From Monilinia fructicola (taxonomy: Eukaryota; Ascomycota; Leotiomycetes; Helotiales; Sclerotiniaceae): a DNA stretch of 64,000 nucleotides. The number at the start of each line of letters is the position of its first letter. Within the stretch, counting starts at the first letter, position 1. The position numbers and the translations under genes were made by a program. Below are positions 54,003-64,000 of this stretch, piece by piece. A model generated the notes under the pieces. The model had not been told where the DNA came from, ran no database searches, and worked only from the letters and a program-made list of their open reading frames with translations. The stretch spans positions 806,001 through 870,000 of the forward strand of contig VICG01000013.1 of NCBI GenBank assembly GCA_008692225.1. The letters run 5' to 3'.

Positions 54003-56447
54003 GGTCCCGACGTAGTCTCTGGTCGAACTCGAGTAAGTGATATTTCTAACTTCGAAATGTCTGAAAATAGCAAGTACTAGAGTCCTGTGTAAAGACCGAC
54101 GTGAAAGTTTGTAAATGAATACATTCAAGGTATTGAAGAATATATAGAATGTAAACTTTGTTTTTGAATATGGTGCTGGGAAGAATGTGGATGGCGTCTC
54201 TCCCGCGTCCAGGAGGTAGTGTTAAAGACAAATTGATAGGTAGATACACTCCAGGACAAGAATAGTCGAGGAATGGCAGAAATTTATGTAGCTAGTCAAG
54301 ATTCCCATATTGGAATGTGATATCGAAAGGACGGCATCCTCAAAGTTTAGAATAATTTTGATTTCAAAACATGTGCGTGCAATGTCACTGGACTTCATTA
54401 TGTGTTCCCAGCAGACGAAATACAACGGACAACCAAGTAATATTGAGTCCAATAGTAACTTCACAGCAGTCTATGAACATTGGCAGAGCACCACATTAGA
54501 ATAGATGCCTGTAGACTATCATTTGGGTGTCTGTCGTATTCACGTGATTCCAAAATTTGTTTACCGCCAAGGAAAGTTTGAAATGGATATGCATTCTTCA
54601 CCAACTTCAGGGCGTGCCACCGATAGGATGAAGGGGTGTCCTCCAGAAATATGTTTCGGAGTTCACAGTAAAGAAGGCTTGTATTACTGTGTAAAGCGCC
54701 GAGCAAGTGGCAAGAGTCTGCTGCACGATGGATGGGAGAGTCTGGCCAAGTTCCTTGAGCAGAAGAATGCCATTCGATACACATAGGGACAAGAGATCCA
54801 TACCAGGAAGAGTGACAGGTATCGGCTTCCTTGAAGAGGAGCAGAAGAGAAGAGGACGAAGAGGAATGAAAAGGCAATGATCAAAATAAAAGGACAAATG
54901 CGAAGTCTTCCTTACGGCAAATGGAAGGCGCCTTCACCGCGCCATACCTATGGACTTCCATATATCCACACCTTCGAAAGCTCCCGCCAAGGCATCCAAA
55001 GAGGAACCGACACCCAAACCAAGCATCGACCACCACGCGTATATCCCCCCCTAAAATCATTATACCTCTTACCACCAAATATCCATCTCTGACATCAAAA
55101 ATTTCAAACGGCCCCTGAGTCATTTCCTTGGGTCCCGCGTTCCGCGACATGGCGGATAGAAACATTCATCTGTGGTGTAGTTGAGAAGCAAGGGAACATG
55201 ACATTGGGCCAAGTAATTTTTTGACGCGTTTGACAATTTCACAGACCCACCCGGCACGTGCTGGGAAAGAATGAGGAGCTCGCGATTACGGTGTTCTCCA
55301 TACAAGTGATCTTGTGAGGTCTTACCTACGTGGAAATCTTTTATGCTCAAAGTCGCAAGTATATCACGTGGAAGGGTGGTGAAACAGGAGGCAGAAGAAT
55401 CTCGGCGACAAAAGGAGGCGACAATTGGTATGTTGTACCTTGGCTAAATAATTAGTTCTGTTAACATCACCATAAAACCCTCAGTCTCCTTTACCAGCAG
55501 TCGCGTGATTAGGTTCCTCATATCCATCACGGCTTGATCTACCTACCTAGGCAGCTCTTCCCTTGCTGTATCAAGCATCGCCAGCTATGAGTACTCAGCT
55601 TATCAGTGTCACACATGCCATTCATGCAGCGTGCCACCGTTTTCCTATCGACCTCCCATTTCCCGAATTAAACACTGCATTGTAATTTGTAACATGCAAG
55701 CAGGTTAGCAACGGGCCGGGTACGTTACTCTCAACTTCTCAAGACACCCGGGCACTCCACAATCACGAACAAGCTTAACTATATCAGTACCGAGACTACC
55801 CCAAGCGAACAAATCACCTCCAATCCGTTGCAATACCACACATTCTAGCGGTACCAAGCCACAGCCCTAAGATTGCCCTAAAGACTAAAGTTCCTCACAT
55901 ATTCCTCCGAGCGTATCCACTTCATCGTGAAAATGGAGTTGGGTAACGGTCCACTAATTGGCTTGGCAGCGGCATGATACACCCTTCGTGTTCTTCCGCA
56001 TCTCGTGCCGCCGATAGTTGATAGCATTTTAAAGACCCTATTCTCCGATCGTATCCTCTCCAGCATTGATAATTGCTGATTTGATTTCCATTTATCTACT
56101 GACCGAGCCTTGCTTGCTATTTTTAACTTTCAAAAGAGCTTGAGGCGATGATCTGAGAACAGGTTAAAGAAATACGAGCACTGGAAGATAGAGAAGAGGA
56201 GGGATAGGGGCTGCGGTATGGGATGGGATAGTTTAAGCTTTGAGGTGTCTTTGCTGTAGACACTTGGCACTCCACTCTCTTCAACCCATATTTATAATCC
56301 ATATTTATAACCCTTCAAAATAACCCTTCAACTCACCAGATCTATGGGTGATACTGTTTCTTAGGTTACTTTGATCAATCACTACTACACTCCTTCTGGT
56401 GTTTTATTTCTATTGTAGATATTTTGTCTTTTTACTTGATTTCCAAA
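54003..56447. other. Divergent intergenic region, no gene seen
   Basis: This 2.4-kb stretch separates the giant WSC gene from the peroxidase gene. A 93-codon plus-strand frame at 54505-54786 has no recognisable motif. ACCTACCTAGGCA near 55541 belongs to the recurrent intergenic palindrome family. Both flanking genes encode secreted proteins, so the region should contain two promoters. Confidence 0.5.
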
Positions 56448-58126
56448 ATGAAGGCGATATCCTTAATCAGTATGGGCTTGCTACCCGTGCTATCAGTAAA
56501 TGCAGTCTATACCTGGCCCTCCCAGTACGATCAAATGGAGGACATTCTTTATCTCCAGCAGGGTTGGTTGCATTATGGATTTAGAGACGGTAAGTGATGG
56601 GCAGAAAGATGCTATTCACACCAGCAATCAGGAGATAGTCGTTAATTCTCGCAACAGGTGTCACGCCATGTTCCTTCTCATCGATTGGGCCTGGCCGGCA
56701 AACAGCTGCAGAGTGGATCAGGACAGCTTACCACGATATGGCTACTCACGATATCGAGACTGGTCTCGGAGGACTTGATGCTTCCATAGCCTTTGAGCTT
56801 GGCCGAGCGGAGAATCCTGGTGCTGCTTTTAACGGCACGTTCGGCTTCACTAACAATTATCACTCGGTCAAAGCCTCGACAGCCGATCTCATCGCATTAT
56901 CTGTCGTCGTTGCGTCGATGTCCTGCGGTGGCCCGATTGTTCCATATAGAGCTGGGCGAATAGACGCTATCCAGGCTGGCGTTCCTGGTGTTCCCGAGCC
57001 GCAACAGGATTTGGCGACACACACGGCAATCTTTGCAAAGCAGGGCTTCAATACTAGCGAGATGATCACCATGGTAGCATGTGGCCATGTTCTGGGAGGA
57101 GTACATGGAGTTGATTTCCCCCAGATCACTGGTGATGGCAATGAAACCAACTTCCCACATTTCGACAGCAAGTTCGACCAATTCGGCAACACAATCGTGA
57201 CCGAGTATCTAGGGAACAATTCATCCGACGTGCTTTTGGTCGGCAAAAATGACACGTTCAATTCCGACAAGCGCATCTTCGGCGCCGACAACAACAAGAC
57301 GATGAAAGCCTTGGCAGACCCGACCAACTTCAACAAACAGTGCGCCGACATCTTCGCACGGATGATCGACACCGTCCCTGCAACCGTCACCCTTTCCGAA
57401 GTCCTCACCCCCATCGAAGTCAAGCCATGGAACATTGCCGTCTCCCTCGGCACCAACCACACCCTCAAATTTTCGGGGCACATCCGCGTGCGAACCACCC
57501 ACCGCGACGACAGCAAATTGAGCGTGTCCATCCAGTACCGCGACCGCAACAACAGCACCACCTCGGTCCTCGCCACCACGCGCGAAACCTACCAGCTCGG
57601 CCAGAGCTCCGGCTTCGACAACGAGATCTTCACGTGGTATTCGTTCAGCACCGCTCTCGATACGACCGCGGGCGTCTCGTCTTTCGACGTCGTCCTGCAT
57701 ACCGCGGGCGCCGCCGACGAAATCAACACCAATAATGGCCGTGGATTTCCCATCTCTGACGCGATTCTCTACCAACCATCTCAATCCTGTCTCCCCCAAA
57801 CATCCGTCAACGATGCGGGCCAGTGGAACTTGACCATCACCGCGGCCGTCCGCGCCGACCGCATCAATTCTCCGGTAGCCTTTGACTGGGTATACAAGCG
57901 TGCGATCCCAGGCGTACTGGTGAATGCCCTCGAAGTTCAACGGACGGTGATGGAGAAGGTGAGCGAGGAGATTGGTGGATATTATTTGTTCACGGGGGTC
58001 AAGACGTATGATCCGTCGCAGGGATTCACCACATTCGATGTTGTGTTGGGAGAAGAGGGTGATGAGACCAAGGTGGAGTTTATATCGACTAGCACATTGG
58101 CTACGAGTTGTAAGGCATTTGCTTGA
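56448..58126 (+). CDS. Secreted class II-type haem peroxidase (AA2-like) with extra C-terminal domain
   Basis: Exons 56448-56589 and 56658-58126 encode 536 residues in an intact frame. A signal peptide of about 19 residues ends SVNA before VYTWP. The plant-type peroxidase fold is shown by the distal pair in EWIRTAYHDMA (Arg69, His73), GLDASIAFELGRAENPG, and the proximal ligand in MVACGHVLGG (His191). The enzyme would use hydrogen peroxide to oxidise extracellular substrates; manganese or lignin use cannot be inferred because diagnostic surface residues were not checked. Residues from about 285 to the end form a second, beta-rich segment of some 250 residues beginning PIEVKPWNIAVSLGTNHTLKFSGHIRVR. 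It is absent from classical ligninases. Potential N-glycosylation sites (NGT, NNS, NDT) are frequent. Confidence 0.88.
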
Positions 58127-58429
58127 AATTGGGGATTTTTCGGCTCTCTTGTTACGTGTCAATGAGACGAATTGTTAATAATTAATATAATTTTGAATTG
58201 ATGGAAATACTGTGATGGATTGGGAGAGCTCAAATTGATGTGAGGATTTGTAAATATGCTTCTTGGACGTTGTTCAAAATCTTCCATTCCAAGGAGAAAA
58301 CATGCAGACGACTTTCTGAGACCAACGGGAGTGCAAGGATGGATGCAGTATGTAGGACTCATCGATATGGCCCGATCTATCTGCATAACACAGCATCCCC
58401 TCGGACATCACAACATGCACAACAAAACC

Positions 58430-59523
58430 TCACCACCTGTCAATCCTCCCCAGCATCCCCACCCTCCCAAATCCATCCACAATCTTCACACCCATTACCT
58501 TTTCTCCTTCCTCCTCCATCAAGATCCGATACGTCTCTCCCACATACAGTGGGCCCGTCGCTCTATACGTGACTCTTCTCGGCACAAACATCTCATCATG
58601 CTCATCATCTTTACTTCTTCCCTGCAACAGCGAACCTCTTGTGTGGCTCATAACTTCTCTCCAGAAATCAACCATGTGTATTAAATTTAACGGGCCATGA
58701 ACAACGCAATCGCGATGACCCTCCACTTCTCGACACCATTCACGATTATAGTGTATTTTATGCGCATTGAATGTTAGGGCCGAGAAGCGGAAGAGTGATA
58801 CATGTGTATGGGTAATATCACGCATATGTGTGGCAGTGGGAAAGGGAACACGAGGGGGTAGTGGCTGGAGAGCGAGGGGATTGTTCTGGTTGATTTCGCG
58901 GCGGAATATCCAATTTCTGGTCGCGCAATGAGATCAGCATCTTGGTATCGACTCTTTCCGTCGGGATCTTCTCTCTCACATGTGGCAGGGTCGATATCCT
59001 CCCAGATTCTGGTAACAAAGTAGGTACCTAAAGCTTACCTCCGATCCAGAAGTGCCTGGCCCCTCTCATTCTCAAAGCTCTTGTCCACCCTCACAACCAG
59101 CATCTCTTCACCCCCTTTCGTCACTTTCGCCTCCACACTCTTCACCAGCGTCCTCTCCTTGACCTCTTGCCCCACAGATAACCGATTGTCTCTCACCCAT
59201 TCCAATTCCCCGCCCGCCCACATGCGTCTTGTAAAAGGTTTTGGGGGGTTAAATACCGTATCCGAACCATCAGGCCCTAGCTCCTTCTCTACATCTGCGG
59301 GGGTAAAATATACGAGATGGTGGCATGGAGGGATGTAAGCCTCATCCCGAGCAGTGATGAAGGTGGAAGGGTAAGGAAGCGTAGCTCCTAACTTTTGGAG
59401 TTGGTTTGAATCGAGGAGTTGAGTACGGATTACAGGCGGACGGGATTTGAGGGTAGAGAGAAAAGAAGCTGCAATTGCGGAAGCGGAGGTGGTGCTATGT
59501 CGGCGATGGAATATGAGAGACAT
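58430..59523 (-). CDS. Mitochondrial 3-hydroxyacyl-ACP dehydratase HTD2-like (hotdog fold)
   Basis: Exons 59523-59039 and 58916-58430 on the minus strand encode 323 residues. The intron has a GTAAGC donor and a GACCAG acceptor; splicing gives DRRNWIFRREI, fitting the family. The N-terminus MSLIFHRRHSTTSASA resembles a mitochondrial presequence. An upstream in-frame Met (59676) would add a hydrophobic extension and is less likely. The hotdog signature is FRFSALTFNAHKIHYN followed by REWCREVEGHRDCVVHGPL. HTD2 dehydrates 3-hydroxyacyl-ACP in mitochondrial type II fatty acid synthesis, which feeds lipoic acid formation. The N-terminal half has RMWAGGELEW and LSVGQEVKERT, as in the double-hotdog family. 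Confidence 0.9.
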
Positions 59524-60858
59524 TGTTGAGAAGTATGAAGGACATTGTGGGTTGGTTGATTGATTGAATAGGAGAAAAATCAAATAAATGAAAATGCAGG
59601 TGAGGGGTAGTAGGATGATTTTGAGGTTTGTGGTAAATAGTTGGTTGGTAATACTTGGTAATACTGTACTACACAACCAGTGACCACTACACTATATTGC
59701 ACCTATGGTGGTGGTCTTATCTGATTGATCTATCTGATCTACTCCGTAATCAATTATGTAAGATTACTTACAAAGTAGCTCCAGCTGCAATAATTACTAC
59801 CGAGGTGCTTCCGAGGTTCTGATTATGTAAGCTTTTCATGGCCGACGCCATTAACGTCAAGGTTAGGTAGTTCTAGTTCGAGGAGAAATACTCCGTACTA
59901 CTCCGTACACTACTGACTTAACTCACTTGATAATCCATAGATCACCGAAATTCCCGGGGTATAAACTCCTAAAAATCTCCACAAAATAAGCAACTCATCA
60001 AACGCACCAGAAAATCCCTGAATACAGCAAGAACTTGGAACGAACCGCTGGAACCATTACCTCCTAGTATGGAACCCAGTATCCATGTAACCTTATCTCT
60101 CTCTTCCCCGCCCCTCTCTCTATCAACCTTAGTACAGTATCACCCCCTCCCGAGGTCCCCCCTTTCATGCAATGCAAGAATCCAAACAACCTATAGCTAC
60201 ATATATATACCTACCTATCTAGGCACTTGTAGCGAACGCGTTAACATTCCAGCTTCCAACAAGTTACAATGCATGCATTCCGTCCAATCTTCCAAACATG
60301 CAATCCGGACGCGAAGTCCGGATACGATTTGTTTTAGACTCAAATGCCCCCCTTCCCCTCCCCAGCCGCCCCGGTTAGCGAAAAAGAATTTATGAAACAA
60401 TGATGTTGTTTTATGTCGGCAAAAAGAATTAAAAAACACACATACACACACACACACACGGAGCTGATCGACTAATGCAGAAATAATACCGGAAGCATCT
60501 GAACAGTTGATACCTGCTTGTAGATCGCGTTCAAATTCATAAATTGTTGCATATTGTTGCATACTTTTGCATCATCTTCATCAAAGCTAGCTACAGTACA
60601 GGTTTCCTATGAGAAAGAAGGATGAATCGATAAATTTGAATGCTTATGCTGTTCCATTGCGCCTAAATGCATCCTCGAGCGAAGTGTCCCTCCGTCCGCG
60701 AACCGTCGCCAAAATGTTAAACTCAAACTCCCTGCATCCCTTGCCCATCATGATCAAAACCCATCGTCGTGCCAATAAAATTACCATTTCCGCCCCATGA
60801 AGGAAATCGTGAATAGTCTGAATGAAAATGAAACAAAAAAAGATTATTTATTCGCTAT
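59524..60858. other. Intergenic with TACTCCGTA words and a CA repeat
   Basis: No gene was recognised. TACTCCGTA-type words occur near 59740 and 59889-59909, and a CTACCTATCTAGG word near 60210. A (CA)n tract covers about 60437-60460. Frames of around 110 codons here are Pro/Ser-rich accidents. Confidence 0.5.
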
Positions 60859-61874
60859 TTAAGACATCTCCCTGCTTTCCTCCAGTCTCTTGATCAATTC
60901 CCTTTCCTTGGGACTGCGGGGGTTCGCATCGATACCAAGAAGTGCCGAGATACTGGTAGCGCTATTCTTGGCTTCTTGCGCGGGTGTGGGCAGTCGTTGA
61001 GGAGCTTGGGTATTGCAGCAATAACTTGATTGGTTTAGATTGGGTAAGCGTGTATCTGGAGAGACACATGGCGTGGGTGGTCCTTTAGATGCGACGCCTT
61101 GTTTCCACGCTTCCTCAAGCAAAAGAGGAGAGACACCTCCACCATACTCGGATGCAATGACGTTCCAGAAGGCATTGCGATGAGCTTCGTATACATGGCG
61201 GAGACGCTCTTTGTCAACACGGGTGACGGTGATTGGGGCTGAGGTCATAGCACAATCAAGCCGGAGAGTTTGGTTTGCAGCGGAATCAGGGATGACACGT
61301 CGAGAAGGGGATGGTTTGGGGAGAATCGCGATGGGGTGGCCAAGAGTTTGAGAAGGGCTGTTGGAAGCTGAGCGAGATAGGAGAGACGAGGCAGATGGAA
61401 GTTGAACATGGCGAGACTGGGGTGAGTAGCTGTAGGTCGGTGGTGTAGCTGGGAGAAGAGTGGCTTCATTTATTGGAGACTGCATGCGAAGAGGAAGGAT
61501 CGGGGATTCTGACGTGGAGCTACCAGAAGAAGTAATCGAATGGGTACGCTTGCGGCGATTGCTTCCATGAGACAGTTGATGATAGTGAAGGCGGCAAGCC
61601 AACTCGGTCTTTTTCAAATGAGCAGCTATGTGCTTATAAGGCATTTTCTGAAGACGGGTCTGAAGAAGATAAACTTCCTATAAGGAAATTGTTTAGTAAG
61701 TTTACTCATGAGATAGTGCTGTTCAATTCATACCTCATCCTCGCTCCATGCTCTACCACCACCAGTAGACGCGGGTTTGCGATTCTTTTGGATTCCATAT
61801 TCGTGTCGTTGGGCTACGTCAACTGGGACGTATGGAGATGGTGCCACTTGGGTGTTCATTTGGTTCGAAGACAT
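60859..61874 (-). CDS. Myb/SANT-like DNA-binding domain protein
   Basis: Exons 61874-61734 and 61677-60859 on the minus strand encode 319 residues in an intact frame. The SANT/Myb-like helix trio is split by the intron: GGRAWSEDE, then EVYLLQTRLQKMPYKHIAAHLKKTELACRLHYHQLSHG. The Trp at the first helix, the KHIAAHL turn and the CRLHYHQL third helix fit a single SANT domain. A basic RRKRTH run follows, then long Ser/Pro-rich regions, and a second helical block near residues 200-235 (VDKERLRHVYEAHRNAFWNVIASEYGG) that may be another Trp-containing helix pair. A probable nuclear regulator; target genes are unknown. I do not recognise a specific orthologue name. Confidence 0.8.
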
Positions 61875-64000
61875 GATGGCAGTCGTTGATCGGGATGGTA
61901 TGAAAGAACTGTGCTTGAAAGCTCAAAAGAGACTGTGTAAAGGATGTTGAACCAGCAATCGAAGAATTGAAAAAGTTTGAAGGTTTCTTCGCAGAATAGA
62001 ATCTTGTCAAAAGGTCTGAGATAATAAAAGGACTTGTATTGTAAAGCTCTGGGGCAAAATATAACCAGATATAACTACAATAAAGAACGTCGAGCAGCCA
62101 AACCAGTTGGTAAAGAAATGAAAGTAAATATTAGCTGCGAAATAAGTAGTCACGTCAAGTGTAGGAAGAATAAAAGAAAGTTTAAGGAGCGGAACGCCGG
62201 ATATTATATGAACAAGAGACTTGATTGTTTGGAATATCCATAAGGCGAAGTTTTTTGTGGTCTCTAAAGTCCAAAACTATCTTGCAGGGAAAAACGAGAA
62301 GTTGATGCTCATCATGGTTTCTGATTATACATGGGTAAAGCTGCACATCTCCATGAGTTTTCGTCCTGTTTTTGCATCATGATGGTGTTTCTTAGGTACG
62401 GGGGTTTGGTGATGTAGATATCTGTTTGACGTTTGAGGCGGGGTCTCAAGTATCATAACCACGATAACATCCAAAACTTGCTCCAATATCTCAGAGAATT
62501 TGCCAAGATGACCATCAAATGATCAGAAACTTATCCCCAGAGTTGTCTTCTGGATGGCTGAGCTTTCCATACCATTAATGCGACTTCGCAACAAAGGTGG
62601 TTTTTCCGTACCTCAACGCAGCATTATTGATAATGGTAATATTATTGCAAGCAGATAGTAAAATTGACCACAAAGCACGAAAGATTGAAAGTTGACGATT
62701 TCTGCAATGTTGCAACACTTGGAGGGGTCGAGGGGGAAGCGAGTTTCGAAAGGTTTCGTGTCGGGATTTGGTGACCCTCATTGACCCTCATTGACCCTCG
62801 AGCCACCAATTCCAAGAGCTTAAAAAATCTTATCTCACTTATTCTTCTTGGTGAAAAGCTTTGAGTGCATGAATGATCATGAAGATCGGACGCAAATAAG
62901 ACTAAAGTTGGAACAATCGCCGCGCGCCTCTTTTGATCATGCTTGATGTTTTGAGTGTTTGGACCATTCGAACCGTTTAGAGTGGCTCATTAGTACGCCC
63001 CATTTGCTTTGTACCGCCATGGAAAGAAAATGAAAAGATACTAACAAACAATTGACAGGTCAAGAATAGGACAAACAGATTCAAAGTGGAATAGCGTTGT
63101 TGTAGTCATTGTTGCACCCGCACAGTCACAACACTATCTATACTTAGGTTTGGTGCTAAGAAACGTTGTGTTTGACGTAAAGCTATGGTACTCGCAGAAA
63201 ATGCTATAAACGTTCTCTCCTCTCCCCCTCTCTCCTTTTCTCTAATCTAGATTGAGCAAGAATACTTAGTTAGGAAGTCGGCCGGTAGGTACTACTAGAT
63301 ACGCTGACACGTAAATAGTCAGTACAATTGAAGTCTGAAATCTCAAGTATTCTCGCGTAAGATGTTTTATGGTATTTTGAGATCTTGAAGCTATTCAAGC
63401 CAAACGATTGAATCAATATATCAGGATTCTTGTCATCGTTCGTCTCAAATCATGTAGGATATATCGATTCTGCATGTTGAAGCAACAGAAGTGTTGAAAA
63501 GAAATTGGCAATTATTCGGAAGGGTGAGCGTCCGATCTTCGAGTGAGGTTATTGAGGTGTCATTACAGTTCCAAGGGCTTAATTCTGACAGCCACACCAG
63601 CCCTATGAGGAAAGGAAGGGAAAGTCAAATGTACCCGTGGTTTGTTGCTAGTGAATGTTTAAGCATGAAATAGGAAACGGATAGGTAGTGAATATTGGAT
63701 ATTGAATACGGCATTGAATTTGAATATCAAAATGGCTGAGAGGTTAGAACTCAAAGGGGGTATGGTGGAAATTTGGGGGGCTTGGAAAACGGTCTCAATG
63801 GGTGTTTATCGTTTATCTTCAGATGAAGGGGTCAAAGCCAAGGTCGCGAAGGAGTCGCCAGAACTACCGGTAATTACATTTCATTCATTTTCAGCCATTC
63901 TAAAATAATTCCTGCTGTATGGTTCCTAGCCCCCTTTCATAGACGACAATACCAAGAGTGGAAATTTATCGCCAAATTCTGCATATTGGAACTCCATGGG
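61875..64000. other. Window end, no gene supported
   Basis: No conserved protein frame was recognised. A 10-base TGACCCTCAT array lies at 62772-62801. A 68-codon plus-strand frame at 63702-63908 could be an exon running out of the window, but nothing confirms it. Confidence 0.5.
62772..62801. repeat. 10-bp TGACCCTCAT triplet repeat
   Basis: Three tandem copies of TGACCCTCAT, the last ending in CGA. No gene overlaps it. Confidence 0.75.

Noticed and set aside
54505..54786. 93-codon plus-strand frame
   Set aside because: No motif, no upstream exon and no signal. It is compatible with chance.
56860..57579. 239-codon minus-strand frame opposite the peroxidase
   Set aside because: It overlaps conserved peroxidase codons on the other strand. 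The product has no recognisable family.
59524..59676. Upstream ATG extension of the HTD2 frame
   Set aside because: It would add a hydrophobic, Ile/Leu/Phe-rich stretch before the presequence-like MSLIFHRR start. The downstream ATG fits mitochondrial import better.
62940..62990. Possible tRNA B-box (GGTTCGAA on the minus strand near 62967)
   Set aside because: The flanking bases cannot form the T-arm stem, and no acceptor stem or A-box could be placed.

Overview
The window is nuclear DNA from a filamentous ascomycete. The evidence is short spliceosomal introns (GTAWGT donors, CTAAC/CTGAY branch sites), ATP-citrate lyase split over two divergently transcribed genes, a dispersed 5S rRNA gene with an upstream TATA box, and secreted WSC-type and AA2 peroxidase-type proteins. 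The recurrent intergenic TACCTAGGTA and TACTCCGTA words, the gene set and the AT-rich relic suggest Leotiomycetes, perhaps Sclerotiniaceae (Botrytis/Sclerotinia-like). That placement is inference; no alignment was run.

Layout: 0-6 kb holds no convincing gene, only two short tandem arrays. 6.0-6.7 kb is the small fourth subunit of DNA polymerase delta. 7.3-14.4 kb is the ACL1/ACL2 pair, back to back across a 3.1-kb microsatellite-rich promoter region. 15.1-17.5 kb is a mitochondrial FabG/OAR1-like reductase in very G/C-skewed DNA. 17.7-20.3 kb is the SUMO E1 subunit UBA2. 21.5-22.7 kb is a queuosine-salvage enzyme. 23.0-25.9 kb is a large mitochondrial PPR-like protein. 26.2-31.1 kb holds CZIB, SmF and PRMT5. 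31.1-36.5 kb is gene-poor, with one 5S rRNA gene and an AT-rich relic. 36.5-39.8 kb has an SDR, ribosomal protein L26 and a small Cys/His protein. 40.8-54.0 kb is one giant secreted Ser/Thr-rich WSC protein gene. 56.4-61.9 kb has a secreted haem peroxidase, the HTD2 dehydratase and a Myb/SANT-like protein. 61.9-64 kb shows no clear gene.

Functional links: ACL1 and ACL2 form one enzyme that makes cytosolic acetyl-CoA, and their head-to-head layout fits shared control. The OAR1-like reductase and HTD2 are both expected in mitochondrial type II fatty acid synthesis, but lie 40 kb apart. UBA2, PRMT5, SmF, L26 and POLD4 are unrelated housekeeping genes.

The main global observation is that several highly conserved genes (ACL1, UBA2, CZIB, the OAR1-like gene) and the giant WSC gene are each interrupted by one-base insertions or deletions, usually in short homopolymers. 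Exon-length arithmetic confirms most of them. This looks like residual consensus error rather than pseudogenisation, and gene models here must be read with it in mind. I found no clearly new biological system. The most novel object is the giant WSC/mucin-like protein with its repeated PPVNNxVSG linker.
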